7,294 nt of DNA from Rhodoferax sp. (GTDB lineage Bacteria; Pseudomonadota; Gammaproteobacteria; Burkholderiales; Burkholderiaceae_C): assembly GCA_020048255.1 (NCBI GenBank), contig JAIFMR010000192.1, positions 1 to 7,294 on the forward strand. The letters run 5' to 3'. The translations under genes were made by a program, and so were the position numbers. Shown here in pieces: positions 1 to 5,607 of this stretch; the first letter of the stretch is position 1; every line of letters starts with the position of its first letter. Below the pieces are notes generated by a model, which saw nothing but the letters and a program-made list of their open reading frames with translations, was not told where the DNA came from and ran no database searches.

Positions 1-974
1 GCGTGCATGTGCGCATCGTCAGCCAGTGGCCCGATGGACCGGATGCCGTCCATGACCACTGCATGCTGGCATTACACGCGCGTCGCTCAGCAGCATCGAT
101 TGCCGCTTGGGCGCAAAACCGTGCCGGTCAAAACGACCCGTTCGCCAGCCCCGCGCCAGGCCTGGCGGTGGTACTGACCGGCACCGATTTGTACCGCGAC
201 ATTTTGTCTGACACCCAAGCCCAACAGTCTTTGCAGCTGGCGCAACGGTTGGTGGTCTTGCAAGAGCTTGGGATACTAGCCTTACCCAGCGCACTGCGAC
301 CGCGTGCTGTGCATATTTTTCAGTCCACCTCGGCGCGCCAGGCGCTACCCAAAACAGGGTCGGCATCCAGACCCTTTCGGGCGCTGATGGTGGGCCACCT
401 GCGCGAAGAGAAATCCCCCCAGACCCTGTTTGCTGCGGCCCGCTTGTTACACCCGACCGAAAGTATATTGATCGACCATATTGGCGCCGCGCTGGATGCC
501 GACCTGGCGGCACAGGCCCAAGACACGGCCACCGCTTGCCCCCATTACCGCTGGCTGGGAGAGCTGACACATGAAACCACGCGCCGGCGCATTCAACGCG
601 CCCATGTGCTGATTCACACCAGCAAAATGGAAGGCGGCGCCCATGTGGTGATGGAAGCCGTGCGATCAGGCACACCCGTGCTGGCTTCACGCATTGCCGG
701 CAATGTGGGTATGCTGGGGGCCGACTACGCGGGTTACTTTGACTGGGACCAAGCCGATCAGTTGGTGGGCTTGCTGCGCCGCTGCCGTGACAGCTTGGTA
801 CCGCGCCTGACGCTGTCACCTGGTGCGCCGCCGCCAGATTCACAACCCACGGTCTATACGCAGTTGCAAGCCCAATGTGCCGCGCGTGCACCCTTGTTTT
901 CAGCCGACAGCGAAGGCCGTGCCTTGCACAATTTGGTGGCTGACCTGCTGCGTGACGCCACGGGCGGTGCGTAG
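1..974 (+). CDS. senB: Selenosugar synthase SenB-like glycosyltransferase (TIGR04348 family), N-terminus cut by window edge
   Basis: A GT-B (GT4-like) glycosyltransferase. Family members in selenoneine clusters join selenophosphate to a UDP-sugar to give a selenosugar, in the cytoplasm. Counting from the first in-window codon (base 3), the recognisable blocks are HARRS (25-29), LTGTDLYRD (58-66), VGHLREEK (130-137), YRWLGE (182-187), the GT-B donor-binding region starting EGGAHVVMEA (from 210), and MLGADYAGYF (237-246). Family proteins carry about 37 further residues before the VRIV strand that starts here, so the GTG at base 3 is internal and the true start lies off the left edge. The C-terminal part has a Pro-rich stretch (PGAPPPDSQP, about 272-281) that I do not recall in relatives. 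It ends 44 bp before a selenophosphate synthetase fusion on the same strand. Family assignment is strong. The SenB role is inferred from family plus neighbour; a generic GT4 enzyme is the alternative. Confidence 0.82.
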   Translation, partial: VHVRIVSQWPDGPDAVHDHCMLALHARRSAASIAAWAQNRAGQNDPFASPAPGLAVVLTGTDLYRDILSDTQAQQSLQLAQRLVVLQELGILALPSALRPRAVHIFQSTSARQALPKTGSASRPFRALMVGHLREEKSPQTLFAAARLLHPTESILIDHIGAALDADLAAQAQDTATACPHYRWLGELTHETTRRRIQRAHVLIHTSKMEGGAHVVMEAVRSGTPVLASRIAGNVGMLGADYAGYFDWDQADQLVGLLRRCRDSLVPRLTLSPGAPPPDSQPTVYTQLQAQCAARAPLFSADSEGRALHNLVADLLRDATGGA

Positions 975-1018
975 CGCACCAATGGCACCGTTGTCTGAAT
1001 TTTCAAAACCCTCCCCTC

Positions 1019-3244
1019 ATGCAAAACTCCTCCGAACCCATCGCCCGCGACATCGTCCTGATTGGCGGCGGCCACAGCCATGTGGGCGTGCTCAAACGTT
1101 TTGGCATGCAGCCCGAACCCGGTGTACGCCTGACCGTCATTTGCACTGACGTGCATACGCCCTATTCGGGCATGCTGCCCGGCTATATCTCGGGCCATTA
1201 CAGCTATGACGACGTGCACATTGACCTGGCGCGACTGGCCGTGTTCGCTGGCGCCCGGCTATACCGCGACGAAGTGGTGGGCATCGACCGCGTCGCCGGG
1301 CGGGTACTGTGCCGCCACCGCCCGCCCGTGCCCTACGACCGGCTGTCCATCAACACGGGCTCAACGCCCAAGCTGAGTGGTGTGGCCGGTGCCGAAGCGT
1401 TTGCTGTGCCGGTCAAACCCATCACCCGCTTTAATGAGCGTTGGTTGGCCTTGCTGGCACGCGTGCAGCGGCACACCCAAGGCACACTGCGCATTGCCGT
1501 GGTGGGCGCCGGCGCGGGTGGTGTGGAGTTGCTGCTGTCCATGCAATACCGCCTGCGCCAGGAATTGCAAACGTTGGGCCGCAACCCGGACCTGCTGGCG
1601 TTTGACCTGGTCAACGCAGACGAGACCATTTTGCCGACCCACAACGCCCGGGTGCGTCACAAGTTCACCCAGGTGCTGGCGCAACGCGGCGTCCAGGTTC
1701 ACCTGAAGGCACAGGTGACGCGGGTGTCTCTGGGCACCTTGCATTGCGCCAACGGTCAAGTGATTCTGGCCGATGAAATCATGTGGGTAACACAGGCCGG
1801 TGGCGCGCCGTGGCTGCAGTCCACCGGCCTGGCATTGGATGCGGGCGGCTTTCTGCGGGTCAATGACCACTTGCAGACCCTCACCGACCCCCACATCTTT
1901 GCCGCTGGCGACATTGCCGCCATGATTAATTTCCCGCTGGAAAAAGCCGGGGTGTTTGCCGTGCGTATGGGGCGCCCGCTGGCAGACAACCTGCGTTTGA
2001 GTTTGCAAGGCCGCGCCCTGCAAGCTTACCGACCCCAATCACGCTGGCTGGCCCTGATCAGCACAGGTGACAAATACGCCGTGGCGTCGCGCGGCGCACT
2101 GGGTTTTTGGGGCGACTGGGTCTGGCGCTGGAAAGACCAGATTGACCAGCGCTTCATGCGCAACTTCTCGACCTTCCCCAGCATGTCTTCTAATCCGTCA
2201 GCGCCAGGCGCGGCCAACACCGCGCTGGCACTCACGTCCGATGAATCCTTGCAAGCCATCTCGGCGATGGCCATGCGCTGCGGCGGTTGCGGCGCGAAGG
2301 TCGGGGCGACGGTGTTGTCCCGTGCCCTGGGCCAGTTGCAAGTCATTGAGCGCGACGACGTGCTGATTGGCCTGCACGACCCCGACGATGCAGCCATTGT
2401 GCGTGTGCCGCCGGGCCAGGCACTGGTGCATTCGGTGGACTTTTTCCGCGCCTTCATCGACGACCCTTATCTGTTTGGCAAGGTGGCGGCCAACCATGCC
2501 TTGGGGGATATTTTTGCCATGGGCGGCGAGCCGCAGTCGGCCACCGCCATTGCCACCGTGCCGCCCAACGAGGCCGGTTGCGCACTGGTGGGCGGGCACA
2601 CCGGTGAGGGACAGGAGCTGGCGCTGGGCTTTGCCATCAATGGCCTGATCGACGAAGACTTGGCCGGCGTCACCCGCAAGGGCGGTATGCACCCCGGCGA
2701 TGTGTTGATCTTGACCAAGCCCATTGGCACCGGCACCTTGTTTGCGGCCCACGCCCAATTGGCTGCCAAAGGGCGCTGGATCGACGCCGCGCTGCAATCC
2801 ATGATCCAGTCCAACCGGCTGGGTGCGCATTGCTTGCGTGATTTTGGTGCCACCGCCTGCACCGACCTCACCGGCTTTGGCCTGCTGGGCCATCTGGTAG
2901 AGATGACCCGGCCCTCGGGGGTGGATGCCGAAATTGTGCTGTCTCAATTGCCGCTACTCGACGGTGCGCTGGAAACCGTGGCCGCCGGCATTGTCAGCTC
3001 GCTGCAACCCGCCAACGTGCGCCTGCGCCGGGCCCTGCGCAACCAGGAAGATTTTGTGAATCACCCGCGTTATCCGCTGATTTTTGACCCGCAAACAGCA
3101 GGTGGTCTGCTGGCCAGTGTGCCTGCAGACCAGGCCGATGCCTGCGTGGCCGCCTTGCGCGCGCTGGGGTATACGCACAGCGCCATCATTGGCCGCGTTT
3201 TGCCAGCGGGTGAGGCGTTGGAGCCGGTGGTCTTGGTGGCATGA
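1019..3244 (+). CDS. selD: FAD-dependent oxidoreductase-selenophosphate synthetase fusion (SelD/SenC), with a short gap inside the SelD domain
   Basis: 741 residues in two parts. Residues 1-385 resemble NDH-2/sulfide-quinone-reductase-like flavoproteins: FAD-binding GGGHSH (16-21), TPYSGMLPG (47-55), a second dinucleotide fold VVGAGAGGVE (161-170), and the FAD-contacting FAAGD (294-298). Residues 412-741 are SelD, which makes selenophosphate from selenide and ATP. Its key residues are present: Cys424 and Lys427 (E. coli Cys17/Lys20) in CGGCGAK, and Asp457, Asp497 and Asp616 (E. coli metal ligands Asp51, Asp91, Asp227). The C-terminal DPQTAGGLL block is also there. Odd point: Asp497 to the His of VGGH (527) spans 30 residues against 49 in E. 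coli, so a helix seems to be missing around 513-519. The ATG at 1019 has no clear Shine-Dalgarno; CCCTCCCCTC precedes it. Next to senB this would be the selenophosphate supplier (SenC). The flavoprotein half may help deliver reduced selenium, which is inference. Confidence 0.9.
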   Translation: MQNSSEPIARDIVLIGGGHSHVGVLKRFGMQPEPGVRLTVICTDVHTPYSGMLPGYISGHYSYDDVHIDLARLAVFAGARLYRDEVVGIDRVAGRVLCRHRPPVPYDRLSINTGSTPKLSGVAGAEAFAVPVKPITRFNERWLALLARVQRHTQGTLRIAVVGAGAGGVELLLSMQYRLRQELQTLGRNPDLLAFDLVNADETILPTHNARVRHKFTQVLAQRGVQVHLKAQVTRVSLGTLHCANGQVILADEIMWVTQAGGAPWLQSTGLALDAGGFLRVNDHLQTLTDPHIFAAGDIAAMINFPLEKAGVFAVRMGRPLADNLRLSLQGRALQAYRPQSRWLALISTGDKYAVASRGALGFWGDWVWRWKDQIDQRFMRNFSTFPSMSSNPSAPGAANTALALTSDESLQAISAMAMRCGGCGAKVGATVLSRALGQLQVIERDDVLIGLHDPDDAAIVRVPPGQALVHSVDFFRAFIDDPYLFGKVAANHALGDIFAMGGEPQSATAIATVPPNEAGCALVGGHTGEGQELALGFAINGLIDEDLAGVTRKGGMHPGDVLILTKPIGTGTLFAAHAQLAAKGRWIDAALQSMIQSNRLGAHCLRDFGATACTDLTGFGLLGHLVEMTRPSGVDAEIVLSQLPLLDGALETVAAGIVSSLQPANVRLRRALRNQEDFVNHPRYPLIFDPQTAGGLLASVPADQADACVAALRALGYTHSAIIGRVLPAGEALEPVVLVA

Positions 3245-3262
3245 TTGCGTTTACTCCCCTTT

Positions 3263-3267
3263 GGAAG
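3263..3267 (+). promoter_or_regulatory. Ribosome binding site fixing the paiB start
   Basis: GGAAG lies 7 nt before the ATG at 3275. The frame also stays open back to a TTG at 3245, which directly abuts the selD stop. The SD position, and the fact that PaiB proteins begin MYIPxHF, both select 3275. Confidence 0.6.
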
Positions 3268-3274
3268 TCCTCCG

Positions 3275-3835
3275 ATGTACATCCCAGCCCACTTTGCAGA
3301 GACCCAACCCGAGGAATTGCACCGCATCATGCGCGAGCACCCGCTGGGCATGCTGGTGACTCACGGAAGCGCGGGGCTGGACGCTGACCATATTCCGTTT
3401 GAATTCGATGCGGATGCGGGGCCACAGGGCGCACTCATTGCGCATGTGGCACGGGCCAATACGCTGTGGCAGCGTTGTCCAAATGGCACACCGGTGATGG
3501 TTGTGTTTCGCGGTGCACAGGCCTACATCTCCCCCAACTGGTACCCCAGCAAGCACGAAACCCATCGCCAGGTCCCAACCTGGAACTACGAAGCGCAGCT
3601 GACACGACGCCACGAAGCCACTGAACCCAAGCCCTGGAAGATGGGGGACTCTGAGCCCGAGTTCATCAGCCAGATGCTGCGCAATATCGTGGGCATTGAG
3701 GTCACGATCACATCGCTGGTGGGCAAGGTCAAGCTCAGTCAAAACCGGGAAGCGCGCGATCGACTCAACGCCGCAGAAACGCTGGAGACACAAGGGCACA
3801 ACGCCCTGGCGCAGGCGATGCGCCATGCAACATGA
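3275..3835 (+). CDS. paiB: PaiB-type FMN-binding split-barrel protein, apparently internally shortened
   Basis: 186 residues, starting with the family signature MYIPAHF. Later family blocks are HPLGMLVTHG (22-31), DADHIPFEF (36-44), AHVARAN (56-62), AYISPNWYPSK (83-93), VPTWNY (100-105), HEA...PW (113-121), MLRNIVGIE (134-142) and GKVKLSQNR (150-158). PaiB proteins fold as FMN-binding split barrels. In Bacillus subtilis PaiB was linked to negative control of sporulation and protease genes, but the role in proteobacteria is unclear. The usual length is about 205-210. Here only seven residues (EAQLTRR) separate VPTWNY from HEA, where B. subtilis PaiB, as I recall it, has about 28. The missing piece would be the strand and helix after WNY. 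The frame is intact on both sides. The gene follows selD by 30 bp, so cotranscription is likely, though a functional link to selenium is not shown. Confidence 0.88.
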   Translation: MYIPAHFAETQPEELHRIMREHPLGMLVTHGSAGLDADHIPFEFDADAGPQGALIAHVARANTLWQRCPNGTPVMVVFRGAQAYISPNWYPSKHETHRQVPTWNYEAQLTRRHEATEPKPWKMGDSEPEFISQMLRNIVGIEVTITSLVGKVKLSQNREARDRLNAAETLETQGHNALAQAMRHAT

Positions 3836-3948
3836 AATCAAAGTTACCACCCCGCCCAGCCAGACGCTCGCGGCGCAGCCTGTGGGTGGCGCTGGCGTTT
3901 ATTTTGCTGCTGATTGGCTGGTGGGAGCTGACGGTGCCTCGTACATGA
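3832..3948 (+). CDS. Small single-pass membrane protein, 38 aa, translationally coupled to paiB
   Basis: The ATG at 3832 overlaps the paiB stop as ATGA, a layout typical of translational coupling. The 38-residue product starts with a very basic stretch (MKSKLPPRPARRSRRS, with seven Lys/Arg after the Met). A hydrophobic run of about 18 residues follows (LWVALAFILLLIGWW, then ELTV), and the tail is short (PRT). By the positive-inside rule the N-terminus should face the cytoplasm, with almost nothing outside. It could equally be read as an uncleaved signal anchor. I do not recognise the family. The stop at 3946-3948 lies 9 bp before the stop of the convergent glycerate kinase gene. A possible alternative is that it is the stump of a longer membrane or signal-anchored protein, but the sequence after the stop shows no continuation. 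The support is overlap plus composition; no homology was tested. Confidence 0.5.
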   Translation: MKSKLPPRPARRSRRSLWVALAFILLLIGWWELTVPRT

Positions 3949-3957
3949 CCTGATGAT

Positions 3958-5262
3958 TTAGTTGATCAAAATCGCCCTGAAGTCATTCACATTGGTCAGC
4001 GTGGGGCCGGTGATCACTGAATCGCCGAGTTTCTGAAAAAAGCTGTGCGCGTCGTTGTTGTCCAGGTAGCTGCGCGGGTTCATGCCCATGCCCCAAGCCC
4101 GCTCCAAGGTGTCGGGGGTGGCGATGGCGCCGGCAATTTCTTCGGCACCATCGACCCCATCGGTATCTCCCGCCAAGGCGTACACACCTGGCGCGCCGCC
4201 CAGCGCCACGGCCAGCGCCAGCAAAAACTCCACATTGCGGCCGCCCCGGCCCTGGCCACGGATCGTCACGGTGGTTTCACCACCTGATAGCAAGACACAC
4301 GGCCGCTGAAACGGCTGGCCGTGCAGCGCCACCTGGCGGGCGATGCCACCCAATACTTTGGCCACATCGCGCGACTCGCCTTCCAGGCTATCGCCCAGGA
4401 TATAGGGCGTGTACCCGGCTTTCTGCGCGATGTTGGCCGCAGCTTGCAGGGCCATTTGTGGGGCCGTGATCATGCGCACGCTGCTGTTTTGCAGACGGGC
4501 ATCGCCAGGCTTGATGGTCTCACCGGCACCACTTTCCAGCAAGGCACGCATGGCGGGTGGCACGGCAATTTGGTAACGCTGCACGATGGCCAGCGCATCG
4601 GCACAACGGGTTGAATCCGCCACGGTGGGGCCTGAGGCAATGTCCATGGGTGAATCGCCCGGCACATCCGAGATCAACAGGGTGAGCAACCTGGCCGGGT
4701 GGCAGGCCGCTGCCAGCCGCCCGCCCTTGATGTTTGAGAGATGACGGCGTACGCAGTTCATCTCTGAAATCGTCGCGCCCGACGCCAGCAGGGCGCTGTT
4801 CACCGCCTGTTTGTCTTCTAGCGTCAAACCTTCACCTGGCGCCACCAGCAAAGAAGACCCCCCGCCCGAGATGAGCGCAACGACCAGATCGTCTTTTGTG
4901 AGGCCAGTCACCAGTTCACGAATGCGCTGCGCCGCCTGCTGCCCGGCGGCGTCAGGCACCGGGTGCGCCGCCTGCAGAATCTCGATACGCTGGCACGGCA
5001 CGTCATAACCATAACGCGTCACCACCAGACCTTCAAGCGGGCTGTCGTCACGTGCCGTCCACAGGTCTTCAAAAGCCCGCGCCATCGCAGCCGATGCCTT
5101 GCCCGCGCCAATGACGATGGTGCGGCCTTTGGGAGGTGGCGGCAAATGGGCTGGCAAACACAAAGCTGGTTGGGCTGCGGCCACAGCCGCGTCAAACAGG
5201 TGGCGCAGCAAGGCACGGGGGTCGCTGGACGTGGCGGTGTCTGTGGCAGGGGAAGGCGTCAT
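3958..5262 (-). CDS. ttuD: Glycerate 2-kinase (GckA/TtuD, DUF4147-MOFRL family)
   Basis: 434 residues, full length for the family. It phosphorylates D-glycerate with ATP to 2-phosphoglycerate in the cytoplasm, feeding glyoxylate, tartrate, glycine or hydroxypyruvate carbon into glycolysis. Older annotation often calls it hydroxypyruvate reductase (ttuD). The N-terminal DUF4147 domain shows GAGKAS (52-57; Lys55 matches the catalytic Lys of the Thermotoga enzyme), AAHPVPD (98-104), ISGGGSSLL (131-139), SGATISEMNC (161-170) and ISDVPGDSP (197-205). The C-terminal MOFRL domain shows LLSGGETTVTIRGQGRGGRN (324-343), AGDTDGVDG (364-372) and TGPTLTNVNDFRAIL (418-432). An AAGGA Shine-Dalgarno sits 6 nt before the ATG. 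No glyoxylate carboligase or tartronate semialdehyde reductase gene is visible nearby, so the substrate source is unknown. It stands alone on the reverse strand, divergent from the alcohol dehydrogenase. Confidence 0.93.
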   Translation of the reverse strand: MTPSPATDTATSSDPRALLRHLFDAAVAAAQPALCLPAHLPPPPKGRTIVIGAGKASAAMARAFEDLWTARDDSPLEGLVVTRYGYDVPCQRIEILQAAHPVPDAAGQQAAQRIRELVTGLTKDDLVVALISGGGSSLLVAPGEGLTLEDKQAVNSALLASGATISEMNCVRRHLSNIKGGRLAAACHPARLLTLLISDVPGDSPMDIASGPTVADSTRCADALAIVQRYQIAVPPAMRALLESGAGETIKPGDARLQNSSVRMITAPQMALQAAANIAQKAGYTPYILGDSLEGESRDVAKVLGGIARQVALHGQPFQRPCVLLSGGETTVTIRGQGRGGRNVEFLLALAVALGGAPGVYALAGDTDGVDGAEEIAGAIATPDTLERAWGMGMNPRSYLDNNDAHSFFQKLGDSVITGPTLTNVNDFRAILIN

Positions 5263-5268
5263 GGGTCA

Positions 5269-5273
5269 TCCTT
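5269..5273 (-). promoter_or_regulatory. Ribosome binding site of the glycerate kinase gene
   Basis: Reads AAGGA on the reverse strand, 6 nt before the ATG that ends at 5262. It supports that start. Confidence 0.55.
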
Positions 5274-5300
5274 GAAACGTTGAATCGTCAAGGCGGTGTC

Positions 5301-5328
5301 TCTATATCAAAAACGCTTCCAGCCCAAT
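5301..5328 (-). promoter_or_regulatory. Possible sigma-70 type promoter for glycerate kinase
   Basis: On the reverse strand, TATAGA (5306-5301) resembles a -10 box. ATTGGG (5328-5323) is a weak -35 candidate with 16-nt spacing. Transcription would start about 30 nt before the ATG. The -35 match is poor and the stretch overlaps the palindromic repeat, so this is tentative. Confidence 0.22.
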
Positions 5329-5356
5329 AGCATAAAGGGTCTAAAGCTATCAATTA
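5303..5356. repeat. Degenerate Comamonadaceae-type intergenic palindromic repeat (REP-like)
   Basis: An AT-rich stretch in which GCTTCCAGCCC (5315-5325) and AGGGTCTAAAGC (5336-5347) form an imperfect inverted repeat around an AATAGCATAA centre. It is flanked by ATCAAAAA and TATCAATTA. The layout (ATCAAAAA, GCTTCCAGCCC, a short loop with ATA, then a complementary arm ending in AGCTAT) matches short palindromes I recall from intergenic spaces of Rhodoferax, Polaromonas and Acidovorax. There is only one copy in the window, so repetition in the genome is inference. Confidence 0.4.
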
Positions 5357-5426
5357 CATACCAAAACACGCCTAGATCGGCCGCAGATCATGACACAGTG
5401 CGTTTGCCCCCCCGCGCTGCACGGGC

Positions 5427-5437
5427 GATGCGGCATC
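5427..5437. promoter_or_regulatory. Short dyad GATGC-G-GCATC, possible operator half-site pair
   Basis: Perfect 5-bp arms around a single central base, about 170 bp upstream of the alcohol dehydrogenase start. With a 1-nt centre it cannot form a hairpin, so if functional it would be a protein-binding site. Chance occurrence is possible. Confidence 0.2.
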
Positions 5438-5444
5438 AAAAACT

Positions 5445-5460
5445 GTGCGTGCAAGCGCAC
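5445..5460. promoter_or_regulatory. Inverted repeat GTGCG-N6-CGCAC
   Basis: Perfect 5-bp arms (5445-5449 and 5456-5460) separated by TGCAAG. It lies between two other dyads in the divergent intergenic region. It could be an operator or a small hairpin; no factor can be named from sequence. Confidence 0.25.
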
Positions 5461-5466
5461 TGACGA

Positions 5467-5493
5467 AGCGCGGGAGCTTACCTAAGCTGCGCT
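5467..5493. promoter_or_regulatory. Two-tier dyad AGCGC/AGCTTA-CC-TAAGCT/GCGCT upstream of alcohol dehydrogenase
   Basis: Inner arms AGCTTA (5475-5480) and TAAGCT (5483-5488) are perfect around CC. Outer arms AGCGC (5467-5471) and GCGCT (5489-5493) are also perfect, with a GGG bulge on the left side only. That gives 11 paired positions in 27 bp, about 115 bp before the ATG at 5608. The 2-nt centre favours a dimeric regulator operator over an RNA hairpin, which would need an opened inner pair. No T-run follows, so it is not a terminator on the + strand. Confidence 0.35.
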
Positions 5494-5596
5494 GGCAGTC
5501 TGGATCAGGCGTGTGATCGCTTCAACTCAGCTGCACTGATCTCGCAGGCTTCAAAAATTCCTTTGGAGGCCATGAGCGAAGTCACGTTCATTACCC

Positions 5597-5602
5597 AAGG
5601 AG
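5597..5602 (+). promoter_or_regulatory. Ribosome binding site choosing the alcohol dehydrogenase start
   Basis: AAGGAG ends 5 nt before the ATG at 5608. A second SD-like GGAGG (5565-5569) is only 2 nt from an in-frame ATG at 5572, too close for normal use. The start at 5608 also gives the usual family N-terminus just ahead of MKAAVF. Confidence 0.6.
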
Positions 5603-5607
5603 CAAAG

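Noticed and set aside
19..891. Long reverse-strand open frame (290 codons) opposite senB
   Set aside because: Its translation is rich in Arg, Pro, Cys and Trp with no recognisable motif, while the forward frame carries a full set of glycosyltransferase motifs. It is a GC-driven shadow.
1361..2038. Reverse-strand open frame opposite the oxidoreductase domain
   Set aside because: Gln/His/Arg-rich low-complexity translation with no family signature; the forward frame is clearly coding.
2198..2947. Reverse-strand open frame of about 250 codons opposite the SelD domain
   Set aside because: Antisense shadow of SelD; His/Gly/Gln-rich with no motif.
3245..3274. TTG start at 3245 for PaiB
   Set aside because: It would add ten residues before the conserved MYIPAHF start and has no SD; the ATG at 3275 has GGAAG at 7 nt.
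3251..3850. Reverse-strand frame of 199 codons covering paiB
   Set aside because: The forward PaiB motifs are unambiguous; the antisense product has no recognisable features.
3696..3953. Forward frame overlapping the end of paiB and the microprotein (85 codons)
   Set aside because: Different frame from both, Arg/Ser-rich over paiB. The ATGA-coupled 38-codon frame with a membrane segment explains the region better.
3936..3975. Bidirectional terminator between the convergent genes
   Set aside because: Only 9 bp separate the stops, and no GC stem followed by a T-run is present on either strand.
4321..4614. Forward open frames inside the glycerate kinase gene
   Set aside because: Antisense to a full-length, well-conserved kinase; no SD or motif.
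5400..5607. Sigma-54 promoter (GG-N10-GC) before the alcohol dehydrogenase
   Set aside because: Candidates such as CGGCATC... and CTGGCAG... do not place GC at the required spacing.
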